From Pseudomonadota bacterium (GTDB taxonomy: Bacteria; Pseudomonadota; Gammaproteobacteria; Steroidobacterales; JBCBZW01): a DNA stretch of 64,000 nt. The stretch spans positions 1-64,000 of the forward strand of contig JBCCWS010000001.1 of assembly GCA_039193195.1 (NCBI GenBank), written 5' to 3'. The notes under the pieces are model-generated. The model did no database searches, was not told the origin of the DNA, and saw only the letters and a program-made list of their open reading frames with translations. Of the stretch, positions 1 to 6,317 are shown piece by piece (within the stretch, counting starts at the first letter, position 1; the number at the start of each line of letters is the position of its first letter). A program made the translations under genes and the position numbers.

Positions 1-117
1 CCCAAGCCCAAGCCCAAGCCCAAGCCCAAGCCCAAGCCCAAGCCCAAGCCCAAGCCCAAGCCCAAGCCCAAGCCCAAGCCCAAGCCCAAGCCCAAGCCCA
101 AGCCCAAGCCCAAGCCC
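1..117. repeat. Hexanucleotide tandem repeat (CCCAAG)n
   Basis: The window opens inside a perfect tandem array of the 6-mer CCCAAG, about 19.5 copies, which ends where the pattern breaks into CCCAGC. It may extend further left. On the plus strand one frame reads Pro-Lys repeats, but no start codon or credible protein context is visible. It lies just upstream of the BrnT/BrnA cassette. Confidence 0.95.
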
Positions 118-130
118 AGCTCCTTGCGGA

Positions 131-148
131 TATGCACTTTTGTGCATA
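131..148. promoter_or_regulatory. Inverted repeat, probable BrnA operator
   Basis: TATGCAC and GTGCATA form a perfect 7-bp inverted repeat around a TTTT spacer, ending 10 bp before the preferred brnT start codon. BrnT/BrnA modules are autoregulated by the ribbon-helix-helix antitoxin binding palindromes at the promoter, so an operator role is a reasonable inference; no binding data exist here. Confidence 0.5.
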
Positions 149-158
149 CACTCGCCGC

Positions 159-428
159 ATGGCTTATCAGTGGGATCCAGCGAAAGCGCACTCGAACGTT
201 AAGAGGCACGGCGTTGACTTCGCAGACGCTGTTACCTCCCTGGAAGATGAACTGTCCCTTGTCACCGAAGATCAGCTTAGTGAAGGCGAGGAGCGCTTTA
301 TCTGCCTCGGGCGGAGTGCTGAAGGCTTCCTTCTGGTGACTGTGTTCTGTTACCGCGGCGATGACATTCGGATCATTTCCTCTCGTCACGCCACCGCGCA
401 TGAGCGTCGCAAGTACGAGGAACCGTAA
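159..428 (+). CDS. brnT: BrnT family type II toxin (ribonuclease)
   Basis: Small RelE-fold toxin of the BrnT family (89 aa), expected to cleave RNA and to be neutralised by BrnA. The sequence shows the family hallmarks: the N-terminal YQWDPAKAHSN stretch followed by HGVDFADA, a central SEGEERF segment, and the C-terminal IRIISSRHATAHERRKYEE, which carries the basic residues typical of the active face. An ATG 27 bp upstream is also in frame, but the family normally begins just before the (F/Y)xWDPAKA motif, so the ATG at 159 is preferred. The stop overlaps the brnA start by one base (TAATG), indicating translational coupling. It lies in an integron cassette that ends in the attC at 677-775. 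Confidence 0.92.
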   Translation: MAYQWDPAKAHSNVKRHGVDFADAVTSLEDELSLVTEDQLSEGEERFICLGRSAEGFLLVTVFCYRGDDIRIISSRHATAHERRKYEEP

Positions 429-682
429 TGAAAGACGAGTATGACTTCAGCAACGCCCGCCGCGGCCCAGTCGTCGCCCCAGCGGCGGGCAAGACCCGGA
501 TCACCATCCGCCTGGATGACGAAGTGCTGGGTTGGTTCAAGAAGCAGGTGACTGAGGCGGGTGGCGGCAACTACCAGTCGCTCATCAATGCTGCTTTGCG
601 AGACTACATTGCCGGTAGTCGTGAGCCTCTAGAGGAGACTTTGCGGCGAGTGGTGAGGGAAGAACTCCAGCGTGCTAGCTAA
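428..682 (+). CDS. brnA: BrnA family antitoxin
   Basis: Antitoxin partner of BrnT, 84 aa. The centre reads TRITIRLDDEVLGWFKKQ followed by GGGNYQSLINAALRDYI, the ribbon-helix-helix DNA-binding and dimerisation pattern of BrnA; the N-terminal part is presumed to wrap the toxin. Unlike most type II modules, in brnTA operons the antitoxin gene is second, as here, with a one-base overlap. The stop codon TAA lies inside the R'' core of the downstream attC, which is common for compact integron cassettes. Probably represses its own operon through the inverted repeat at 131-148. Confidence 0.92.
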   Translation: MKDEYDFSNARRGPVVAPAAGKTRITIRLDDEVLGWFKKQVTEAGGGNYQSLINAALRDYIAGSREPLEETLRRVVREELQRAS

Positions 683-775
683 CAAGTGCCTGCAGTGGTC
701 ACTTGACCCGAGCACCACTCCGGCTACCGCCGGAGCGGCACTCGCCTCAAGCGCCACTGAGGCGAGGCGTTAGGC
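677..775 (+). other. Integron attC recombination site 1
   Basis: A 99-bp imperfect palindrome bounded by AGCTAAC (R'' core, one base off RYYYAAC) and GTTAGGC (R' core, GTTRRRY). Inside, GTGGTCACTTGA and TCAAGCGCCAC form the L-type stem, and CTCCGGC-TACC-GCCGGAG forms the apical hairpin. It closely matches five other sites in this window. Polarity (R'' left, R' right) matches plus-strand cassettes. Confidence 0.93.
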
Positions 776-811
776 GGCTTGAGCGCCATAGTATTTTGGA
801 GAAGTTGTAGA

Positions 812-1645
812 ATGCGGCCTGGGAACTCGACACGGCGAGGCGGAAATCAAGACATCGACGTCTCGCTGGTCGATGAGTTCTTCGCCGTGTTTGTTGGTGT
901 GTTTGCGGCGTTGAGCTTTGAAGGTTGGCAAGTAGAGTTCCCGACCATCGTTGCAGGTGTTCTCGGAGTCATTCTGGTGGTCCTCATTTCCGCTGTTGTG
1001 ACTGCGAATCAATGCGCTGCAACAAGCCGGTTCGCGGGCTATTCGCTCACGATTGCGATGGCCGTCGCAGGCTACTGGTTGATCATGGCGCTCTCCCATG
1101 GTGACCTCCACCCAGAGCGCTGGCTCATTGCTACCCTTCCAGTGGGAGTCGTTGTTTGGACGCTCGCGCGAGAGGGAGCAAACGCAACTACACGGGTATT
1201 GCGAACTAGAGAGGTCGTCGTGGATCCGTACCTGAGAGAATATCGACTACAGGACATAGTCGGGCTCCTTCAATTCCTGGGGGCGTACAAGGAGCACCAA
1301 CTGTCTCCAGAGGACTGGTACAGCAAGCTCGACTACAAACCGAGAAGCGCAGCGACTTGGGCGGAAGTCTTTCGAGATCACCCCGAGTTCTTTCGAGTCA
1401 ACGACAACGGCCAGGTTGGCCTTGTTTGGCGGAAAGCACTTCCTCGCGTCTCTACATCTCGGCAAGTGCTGTCAGAAGAGCAAATCGGCCAACTCATCGC
1501 CGTAGCACTGGACTTTCATAGCAAAGCTAGAGACCGAATAAGAGATTCTCGTTGGTGGATCCCGATCGCCGCTGCACTACTAGCCTTCCTCGGAGCACTT
1601 CTGGGCGCCATGATTCGAGCCGGCGGGACGCCAGGGCCTTCCTAG
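812..1645 (+). CDS. Cassette-encoded membrane protein of unknown function
   Basis: I do not recognise a named family. The 277-aa product has three or four hydrophobic segments near the N-terminus (FFAVFVGVFAALSF, TIVAGVLGVILVVLISAVV, LTIAMAVAGYWLIMAL, LIATLPVGVVVWTLA), a soluble central region of roughly 130 residues, and a C-terminal membrane anchor (IPIAAALLAFLGALLGAMI). The soluble part contains WAEVFRDHPEFFRV followed by GLVWRKALPR, a pattern suggestive of a small winged-helix-like domain, though this is inference. The ATG at 812 has a GGAGAAG Shine-Dalgarno 7 bp upstream and is preferred over a TTG at 779. The gene starts 37 bp after attC site 1 and is the only gene of its cassette. Confidence 0.75.
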   Translation: MRPGNSTRRGGNQDIDVSLVDEFFAVFVGVFAALSFEGWQVEFPTIVAGVLGVILVVLISAVVTANQCAATSRFAGYSLTIAMAVAGYWLIMALSHGDLHPERWLIATLPVGVVVWTLAREGANATTRVLRTREVVVDPYLREYRLQDIVGLLQFLGAYKEHQLSPEDWYSKLDYKPRSAATWAEVFRDHPEFFRVNDNGQVGLVWRKALPRVSTSRQVLSEEQIGQLIAVALDFHSKARDRIRDSRWWIPIAAALLAFLGALLGAMIRAGGTPGPS

Positions 1646-1787
1646 CCTGTAAATGGAGGGCCGCGGAGTGCGCAAGTACTTGTCTGCCGCGCACTAGAAT
1701 GGTCGCCCTGAGTCCCAGGCCATGTCGCGCAGTCGCATTCTCCTACGCAAGCCCGAGCCAGAAGCTAGGATGTGTTGCGGAGGCGCC

Positions 1788-1794
1788 GCCTAAC
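1788..1794 (+). other. Left fragment (R'' core) of an attC site split by an IS
   Basis: GCCTAAC matches RYYYAAC exactly and is followed a few bases later by the left end of an IS1111-type element. The rest of this attC reappears at 3238-3325 on the far side of the element. In the other sites the bases after R'' lead into the L stem, so the element entered between R'' and that stem. Confidence 0.8.
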
Positions 1795-3237
1795 CATACG
1801 TACATGGACTCCTCCCGCAAGCCGCGATTGAGCGCTGCTGATCGTGAGCGGTGACAGAGAAGCGGCTGCAGTCGTACATCCGGCCTGTTAGGTGAGCGTC
1901 GTCGCTCCGACATGTTGGAGCGGGATGCTCTGGCCTTCATGGAATCAGCGTTCGAGGAGCCACACGTTGCTAGGTGCTTTGATGCACGCGCTGGTTATCG
2001 GCTTTCCCGCGAACCGGGCCGACCTGTCATGCCATGATCGCTAGTGCTCTCCTGCGCAACCTACGTGGTAGGTGAGTTGTTGTTGTGGTTGTTCGGTGGT
2101 TACGCGGCGGCGGGCGATGGCTCGCGCGCGTAACATGTTTCTTGCACCCAGCAGGCCCATGCGATGCGAGCCATCTTGTTGGCAACCGCGCACGCGGCCT
2201 TGTTGTGGGTCGTTCGCTCCTGCAGCTGCATTGCCCAGCGTTGGAGCCTGTCGAGCGGTCTACCGCTCTTGAGCCTCTGAGATGCTGCGCGGAGCAGGGA
2301 TCTCGCACCATGTATCAACAGCATTCGAAGGTACGGATCACCGCGCTTTGAGATTCCCCCGAGGGTCCGCTTGGATCCACTGGAGTGTTCTCGCGGCGTC
2401 AGGCCGATCCAGGATGCCATATGACGACCTGAACGGAAGTAGGAAGCGCTCCCAGCGCTCCCAGCGCTGGCGAGCAATGCGGTTGCCGTGAGTAGGCCGA
2501 TGCCAGGGACATCCATCAATCGCTTGGCAGAGGTGTTTTGCTTAGCGATGGTGGCAAGCTGTCGTTCGATCGTATCGATCTGGGATTCGAGGTGGTTGAT
2601 CTCGTCGAGCAGCAGCACCAAGGCGGGTTTGATCGTCTGAGGAACGGCACTGTCATCGATAGACTCGGCGAACATCGATCGAGCCCGCTTGATCCCTTCA
2701 GGCAGGGCGATGCCGAACTCGCGCAGATGCCCGCGCAAAGCGTTGATGCGTGCGGTGCGTGTGGCCATCCAACCTGACCGGATGCGGTGTAGGCCTTGCA
2801 GCGCTTGTGCGTCGAGGGGCTTGATGGGCACGGAAAGGATGTCGGTGTTCTTGTCGGCCTCGAGCATTGCGAGGCAATCGGCATGGTCGGTCTTGCTGCG
2901 CCTGCGATAAGGGCGCACATAGGGCGCGGGAAGCATGCGGACCTCATGCCCTCGCTCGGCCATCATGCGTGCCCAGTGGTGGGCACCGCCGCAGGCTTCC
3001 ATGACGAAGCGAGCGGTCTCGTGGTTGGAGATGAATGAGCGGAATTGTTCACGAGACAAGCGCAGTCGCTGGCGCTTGGGCTTGGAGTCGATAACGATCT
3101 CGAAGACGTTCTTTGCGGTGTCTACGGCGATCGTCGTAAGCTTCTGCACTGGGCTCCTCCTGGCGTACAGCTTGTGAATTCAGCAGCACTAGCTTGGCAC
3201 ATTGATGCCGAAAATCGGCGGGAGGAGTCCATTCCAT
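1795..3237 (-). mobile_element. IS1111-type insertion sequence (IS110 family), copy 1, inside an attC
   Basis: The element is about 1.44 kb. Subterminal inverted repeats TGGACTCCTCCCGC (1805-1818) and GCGGGAGGAGTCCA (3218-3231) are perfect 14-mers; outer boundaries are known to within a few bases. A single transposase gene lies on the minus strand, with about 280 bp of non-coding DNA between its stop and the left repeat. No target duplication is visible, as expected for IS110/IS1111 elements. It interrupts an integron attC. This matches the described IS1111-attC group, which targets cassette recombination sites. A second, diverged copy lies at 9385-10816. Confidence 0.92.
2100..3149 (-). CDS. 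IS110/IS1111 family transposase (DEDD), intact
   Basis: The 349-aa transposase uses a RuvC-like DEDD active site and a circular intermediate rather than a DDE mechanism. Visible features: Asp10 in IAVDTAKNVF, Glu in FVMEACGGAHHWAR, the KTDHADCLAMLEADKN block with the later Asp residues, and the C-terminal transposase_20 region with LMDVPGIGLLTA and HMASWIGLTPREHSSG. The start is GTG, preceded by AGGAGG six bases upstream. The frame is open throughout. A short duplication gives GSAGSAS where copy 2 has a simpler sequence, and lies over a tandem CGCTCCCAG repeat. Orientation is opposite to the cassettes, so cassette transcripts oppose it. Confidence 0.95.
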   Translation of the reverse strand: MQKLTTIAVDTAKNVFEIVIDSKPKRQRLRLSREQFRSFISNHETARFVMEACGGAHHWARMMAERGHEVRMLPAPYVRPYRRRSKTDHADCLAMLEADKNTDILSVPIKPLDAQALQGLHRIRSGWMATRTARINALRGHLREFGIALPEGIKRARSMFAESIDDSAVPQTIKPALVLLLDEINHLESQIDTIERQLATIAKQNTSAKRLMDVPGIGLLTATALLASAGSAGSASYFRSGRHMASWIGLTPREHSSGSKRTLGGISKRGDPYLRMLLIHGARSLLRAASQRLKSGRPLDRLQRWAMQLQERTTHNKAACAVANKMARIAWACWVQETCYAREPSPAAA

Positions 3238-3325
3238 CATTGCTGCTGTCGCTGGACCCTGCCACCACGCTGGCTACCGCCAGCGCGGCGTCAGCGTCAA
3301 GCGCAGCAGAACATAGGCGTTAAAC
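3238..3325 (+). other. Right part of attC site 2, split by the IS1111-type element
   Basis: The segment contains CTGTCGCTGGACC and GTCAAGCGCAGCAG as the two stem arms, a TGGC-TACC-GCCA apical hairpin and the R' core GTTAAAC at 3319-3325. With GCCTAAC at 1788 it reconstitutes one attC of the same class as the others, somewhat more diverged. The split site probably cannot fold properly for recombination. Confidence 0.85.
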
Positions 3326-3329
3326 GGCG

Positions 3330-3863
3330 ATGGAAACCATAGAGCTACTTGGCCGGCCTGATCTGGACGCACTGAGATGCCTCCTTGGAAGGCCGCTTCT
3401 TCAGATGTTTACGAGATCGATTGATCTCTACCGGCACGTTGCGGTTGCTCGGAACTTCTCGATCCCGTTGGAGGGTGGCAAGTTCTGCGTCATCGAGAGT
3501 GATTGGAACGACACGGTCGAAAACGCGATCGATTACCATATTCTTGAGGTCCGAGTCTGTGACACTCCAAAGGGGTTCTCTCTAGTCACTGGGCGGGATG
3601 GTGCGCTGTTGCTAGGCAGTCCATCATCGATCAATCTCTTGACTGGCTCGCGAGTTACGAAGATTGAGGTACTTGAGCATCGCGACGAGTTTAAGGGCGA
3701 GAAAGTTCACTTCGATCTCGCAATCGTGTTTAGCACCGCCGATAGATACCGATTCGCTTTGTCAGCTCAACAGTCAATCGCCGGCGGGCTAGAGTTCTTT
3801 GATCAGGAGTCTCTGGTCGGCGAACTCCTAGAGAGGCACTCGGTGAGAGTGACCCTTGACTAA
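3330..3863 (+). CDS. Cassette-encoded protein of unknown function
   Basis: Unrecognised 177-aa soluble protein. It begins with ATG 4 bp after the R' core of attC 2 and is the only gene in its cassette. The sequence is mixed alpha/beta with no signal peptide or membrane segment; it has paired strands such as FSIPLEGGKFCVIESDW, IEVLEHRDEF and VHFDLAIVFSTADRYRFAL, which suggests a beta-rich fold. No catalytic motif stands out. Its GC content is visibly lower than in the 19-64 kb region, typical of integron cargo of foreign origin. Because the upstream attC is interrupted by an IS, its native promoter context may have changed. Confidence 0.7.
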   Translation: METIELLGRPDLDALRCLLGRPLLQMFTRSIDLYRHVAVARNFSIPLEGGKFCVIESDWNDTVENAIDYHILEVRVCDTPKGFSLVTGRDGALLLGSPSSINLLTGSRVTKIEVLEHRDEFKGEKVHFDLAIVFSTADRYRFALSAQQSIAGGLEFFDQESLVGELLERHSVRVTLD

Positions 3864-4008
3864 AGCAGGGAGGGCCTTCGGTTGCGGCCAAAGTAGTTCG
3901 CCATTGCTGACCTTTGTGTCACCGCGGTGCATCATATGACTATTCTCGCCGAACACGGGGTAGGGGAGCTGCTGTTGTGAGTAGGATGGTCTGGCTTGTC
4001 GCGTCGCC

Positions 4009-4107
4009 GTTTAACCAGCGCCTGCAGTGGTCACTTGACCCGAGCACCACTCCGGCTACCGCCGGAGCGGCGCTCGCCTCAAGCGCCACTGAGGCAGGGC
4101 GTTAAAC
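4009..4107 (+). other. Integron attC recombination site 3
   Basis: GTTTAAC (R'', 4009-4015) to GTTAAAC (R', 4101-4107), 99 bp, almost identical in its interior to site 1, including the CTCCGGC-TACC-GCCGGAG hairpin and the CACTTGACC / TCAAGCGCCACTG arms. About 145 bp with no credible gene separate it from the preceding stop codon. Confidence 0.93.
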
Positions 4108-4194
4108 GGCAATCCGGCCCCAATCGCGGAGTTCTTCTCACCACTGCCTCCACGCCGTAGGATAGAGCCATGGCAACGTAGAGCCGAGGTGGCG

Positions 4195-4404
4195 ATGAGT
4201 ACCGACTTGACAAAACTACCGCTAGATCAACGAATTCGGCTCGTTCAGGACCTGTGGGAGAGCATTGCCGCGGAGTCAGACGCCATTCCGGTGGATCCCG
4301 AGCACGTGGCTGAAGCGAAGGCGCGGTTGCAGGAGTATCGGCTTGATGGTGAGCCCGGGGATTCCGCTCGGGCCGCTGTCGAGCAGATTCGGCGGGGCCT
4401 GTAG
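4195..4404 (+). CDS. Antitoxin, putative addiction module component family (TIGR02574-like)
   Basis: The 69-aa protein has the recognisable pattern of the addiction module component family: LPLDQRIRLVQDLWESIAAE, then PVDPEHVAEAKARLQEYRLD, ending in a short helix. These proteins are antitoxins of adjacent RelE/ParE-fold toxins and bind them through the C-terminal part. ATG 4195 has GAGGTGG just upstream and is preferred over GTG 4189. The toxin gene follows after 5 bp, so the two are one operon. They form a self-contained cassette between attC sites 3 and 4. Confidence 0.88.
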   Translation: MSTDLTKLPLDQRIRLVQDLWESIAAESDAIPVDPEHVAEAKARLQEYRLDGEPGDSARAAVEQIRRGL

Positions 4405-4409
4405 ACCGG

Positions 4410-4703
4410 GTGGAGGTGTTGCTGCGCCCCTCGGCGCGCCGGCAGTTGCAAAAGGCAGCAAAGGATTATGAGTCGCAGTCCGACGGACTGGGCGAGGAGT
4501 TCTTGGATGACTTTCTGCTGGTCATTGGGCACCTTGAAGAGCACCCGGAGCTATACACTCTTGTAGCCGAGGGAATACGGCGTGCCCCGATGAAGCGGTT
4601 CCCTTACTTGGTCTACTACAACTACAGCGTCGAACCGACGCATGTCCAAGTGCTCACGATCCGGGCGGGACGCAGGCGCGAACGTGTTCCGCGTCGCAGA
4701 TGA
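4410..4703 (+). CDS. RelE/ParE family toxin
   Basis: Toxin partner of the preceding antitoxin, 97 aa, GTG start. It shows the RelE/ParE superfamily layout: an N-terminal strand (EVLLRPSARRQL), a long helical hairpin (KDYESQSDGLGEEFLDDFLLVIGHLEEHPE) and a C-terminal sheet ending in RRAPMKRFPYLVYYNYS and VQVLTIRAGRRR. The RRAPMKRFPYLVYY segment is characteristic of the ParE-like branch. Whether it targets gyrase (ParE) or ribosome-bound mRNA (RelE) cannot be decided from sequence. Such toxin-antitoxin cassettes are thought to stabilise large integron arrays against deletion. Confidence 0.9.
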   Translation: MEVLLRPSARRQLQKAAKDYESQSDGLGEEFLDDFLLVIGHLEEHPELYTLVAEGIRRAPMKRFPYLVYYNYSVEPTHVQVLTIRAGRRRERVPRRR

Positions 4704-4770
4704 ATCCGTGCAAACCCACCGCTGCAGGATCGCCCGTGACCCATTTTACTAGGGGTCCATCGCAGCAGCC

Positions 4771-4868
4771 GTTTAACCAGTGCCTGCAGTGGTCACTTGA
4801 CCCGGCCCCCACTCCTGCTGCCGCCGGAGCGGCGTCCGCCTCAAGCGCCACTGAGCTAGGCGTTAAGC
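4771..4868 (+). other. Integron attC recombination site 4
   Basis: GTTTAAC (4771-4777) to GTTAAGC (4862-4868). The interior matches sites 1 and 3, with a few substitutions: a CTGC/GCCG apical region instead of CGGC-TACC, and CCC in place of GAGC after the left arm. The stem arms CACTTGACC and TCAAGCGCCACTGAG are intact. Confidence 0.92.
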
Positions 4869-4919
4869 CGCAGAGAGATCATTCCGCCAGCGGTCTCCGT
4901 TCGCTGGACATCCCATATT

Positions 4920-4933
4920 TGGTATGTATACCA
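4920..4933. promoter_or_regulatory. Inverted repeat upstream of the HigB-like gene, probable operator
   Basis: TGGTAT-GT-ATACCA is a perfect 6-bp inverted repeat in an AT-rich patch 8 bp before the toxin ATG. HigA-type antitoxins repress their own promoters through such palindromes; the position overlaps where a -10 element would be. Function is inferred from context only. Confidence 0.5.
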
Positions 4934-4941
4934 TTTGAGCT

Positions 4942-5223
4942 ATGTGGGGGATCCTTGAGCACCGGAATGTGTCCCGACGGCTGTCCCGGTTGCCACGCGA
5001 AGTCCTTGTTCGCTATGAGAAATGGAAGGACATTGTCTCCGTTTCTGGGCCGGAAGGTCTCCGCCTGATCAAAAGCTTTCACGACGAATCACTACGGGGC
5101 GAGTGGAAGGGCTACCGCTCATCGAGACTCGGCCTCCAGTACCGCCTGATCTACAAGATCGAGAGAGAAGAGGTGCTGGTGTACGTGATGGAAATCAACG
5201 CCCACGACTATCGCCGAAAATGA
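4942..5223 (+). CDS. HigB/RelE-like toxin of a type II toxin-antitoxin system
   Basis: The 93-aa RelE-superfamily protein contains LPREVLVRYEKWKDIVSVSG, IKSFHDESLRGEWKGYRSSR and LQYRLIYKIEREEVLVYVMEINAHDYRRK. The GxWKGYRSxRL...YRLIY pattern and the terminal basic HDYRRK are those of HigB/YoeB-like mRNA interferases. The start lacks an obvious Shine-Dalgarno sequence and lies very near the presumed promoter, so translation may begin on a short leader. The gene precedes its antitoxin and overlaps it by 4 bp (ATGA), the usual order for higBA rather than relBE. Confidence 0.88.
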   Translation: MWGILEHRNVSRRLSRLPREVLVRYEKWKDIVSVSGPEGLRLIKSFHDESLRGEWKGYRSSRLGLQYRLIYKIEREEVLVYVMEINAHDYRRK

Positions 5224-5486
5224 ACCGAAAAGACTTCAAGCCAGCCAAGCGACGCGTGGAGGTCACTCCAGGGGAGTCGGTGCGAGTGCTGCGTGAGCTC
5301 CAGGAGCTCAGTCAGTCCCAACTGTCCAAGCTGACGGGTATTCCACAATCGACGCTCTCTGCCATCGAGAACGGCAGGGTGAACCTTGGCGTGGAGCGAG
5401 CGAAGGTTCTAGCGCGTGCATTGAGGTGTCATCCGGCTGTTCTGGTGTTTCCGGGGTGGGATGTGTCAGCCGAGTCTGCGGCTTAA
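5220..5486 (+). CDS. HigA-like antitoxin, XRE helix-turn-helix
   Basis: The 88-aa protein has a Cro/C1-type helix-turn-helix: VRVLRELQELSQSQLSKLTGIPQSTLSAIENGRVNLGVERAKVLARAL, with the Q-L-S-K-L-T-G-I-P-Q-S-T-L-S recognition region. It is the antitoxin and probable autorepressor for the upstream HigB-like toxin; the likely operator is at 4920-4933. The start ATG overlaps the toxin stop. Its own stop codon (TAA, 5484-5486) lies in the R'' core of attC site 5, so the cassette has no spare 3' DNA. Confidence 0.9.
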   Translation: MNRKDFKPAKRRVEVTPGESVRVLRELQELSQSQLSKLTGIPQSTLSAIENGRVNLGVERAKVLARALRCHPAVLVFPGWDVSAESAA

Positions 5487-5579
5487 CCCGTTGCTGCAGC
5501 TGTCACTTGACCCATGCACCACTCCGGCTATCGCCGGAGCGGCACATGCCTCAAGCGCAGCTGAGCTTAAGCGTTAGGC
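5481..5579 (+). other. Integron attC recombination site 5
   Basis: GCTTAAC (5481-5487) to GTTAGGC (5573-5579), 99 bp. Arms CAGCTGTCACTTGACC and TCAAGCGCAGCTG pair with the compensating change CAGTGG to CAGCTG on both sides, which supports conservation of the folded structure rather than of the primary sequence. Confidence 0.93.
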
Positions 5580-5726
5580 CCCAGCCCTTGAAGTTTTTTG
5601 GGGCTCTGAGATCCTTGCACCCTAGAATCATGGGTGCTGTGAAGTCAGACAATTCTATCTGGCTACGGGACCCCGAAGAGCTTAGCTCGATGCGACATGA
5701 AGATCTCAGTGATACTGGAGCCGCAC

Positions 5727-6287
5727 ATGTTGCGCGGTAGTCAGCTGTTCCACCGACTTCTGATGCTGCTAGTGCTCGCAGTTGCTTTCGGTTGGCTCTC
5801 TCCAGCGGTGGCAGTGTGTATCGGAAAAGATGCCAATTTCGTTGTAGGTATCCTGAGTCATTGCCGCTCAATCCCGGATGGTATCGGGTACGTTCAGGCT
5901 CGGATCGAAGGGGCCGAGATCGTTTTTGGGGACAGCACTGGTCCGGCGGAACCTCGGGTTGTCGGTGTTAAATTCGAATCGACTGTACGCGCGGACGAGT
6001 CCCTTGGTTGTCAATCACTCCCAAGCCGGAGTGTGATCAATGGGGTGCGCCAGCCCTTTTGCTGCGATACGAACTTCCGCAGCTATAGGTGTCGAGCACG
6101 TTTAGATCACCTCTACCTCCTCAATGATGCACCTGGCCCGAGATCTGAGTGGCTTGATAGTACGCGAGCCCGATTTTCTAGTCGTTATGCTGGGTTCGAG
6201 AGCCTCGTCGCTGCTCTGTCAGAGCATTACCGCTCGGTGTTAGACGAGGGACCACCGTCGAGCGCGAACAATAGGTTGGAGCTTTGA
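5727..6287 (+). CDS. Cassette-encoded secreted protein of unknown function
   Basis: The predicted product is 186 aa with an N-terminal signal peptide (LLMLLVLAVAFGWLSPAVAV) and a mature part rich in Cys (six or more residues, including CIGKDA, SHCRSIPD, LGCQSLP, FCCDTN and YRCRARL), suggesting disulfide bonds in the periplasm. No family is recognised. ATG 5727 has GGAG six bases upstream; an ATG at 5697 is possible. It begins about 150 bp after attC 5 and is followed closely by an IS481-type element, which occupies the 3' part of the same cassette. Confidence 0.65.
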   Translation: MLRGSQLFHRLLMLLVLAVAFGWLSPAVAVCIGKDANFVVGILSHCRSIPDGIGYVQARIEGAEIVFGDSTGPAEPRVVGVKFESTVRADESLGCQSLPSRSVINGVRQPFCCDTNFRSYRCRARLDHLYLLNDAPGPRSEWLDSTRARFSSRYAGFESLVAALSEHYRSVLDEGPPSSANNRLEL

Positions 6288-6317
6288 TTGGTATGCGTTC
6301 AGGCTTTCGCAAGTGAG

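Noticed and set aside
1-339. Pro-Lys repeat protein read through the hexamer array
   Set aside because: The repeat frame has no start in the window and runs across the BrnT gene in a different frame with no protein-like sequence.
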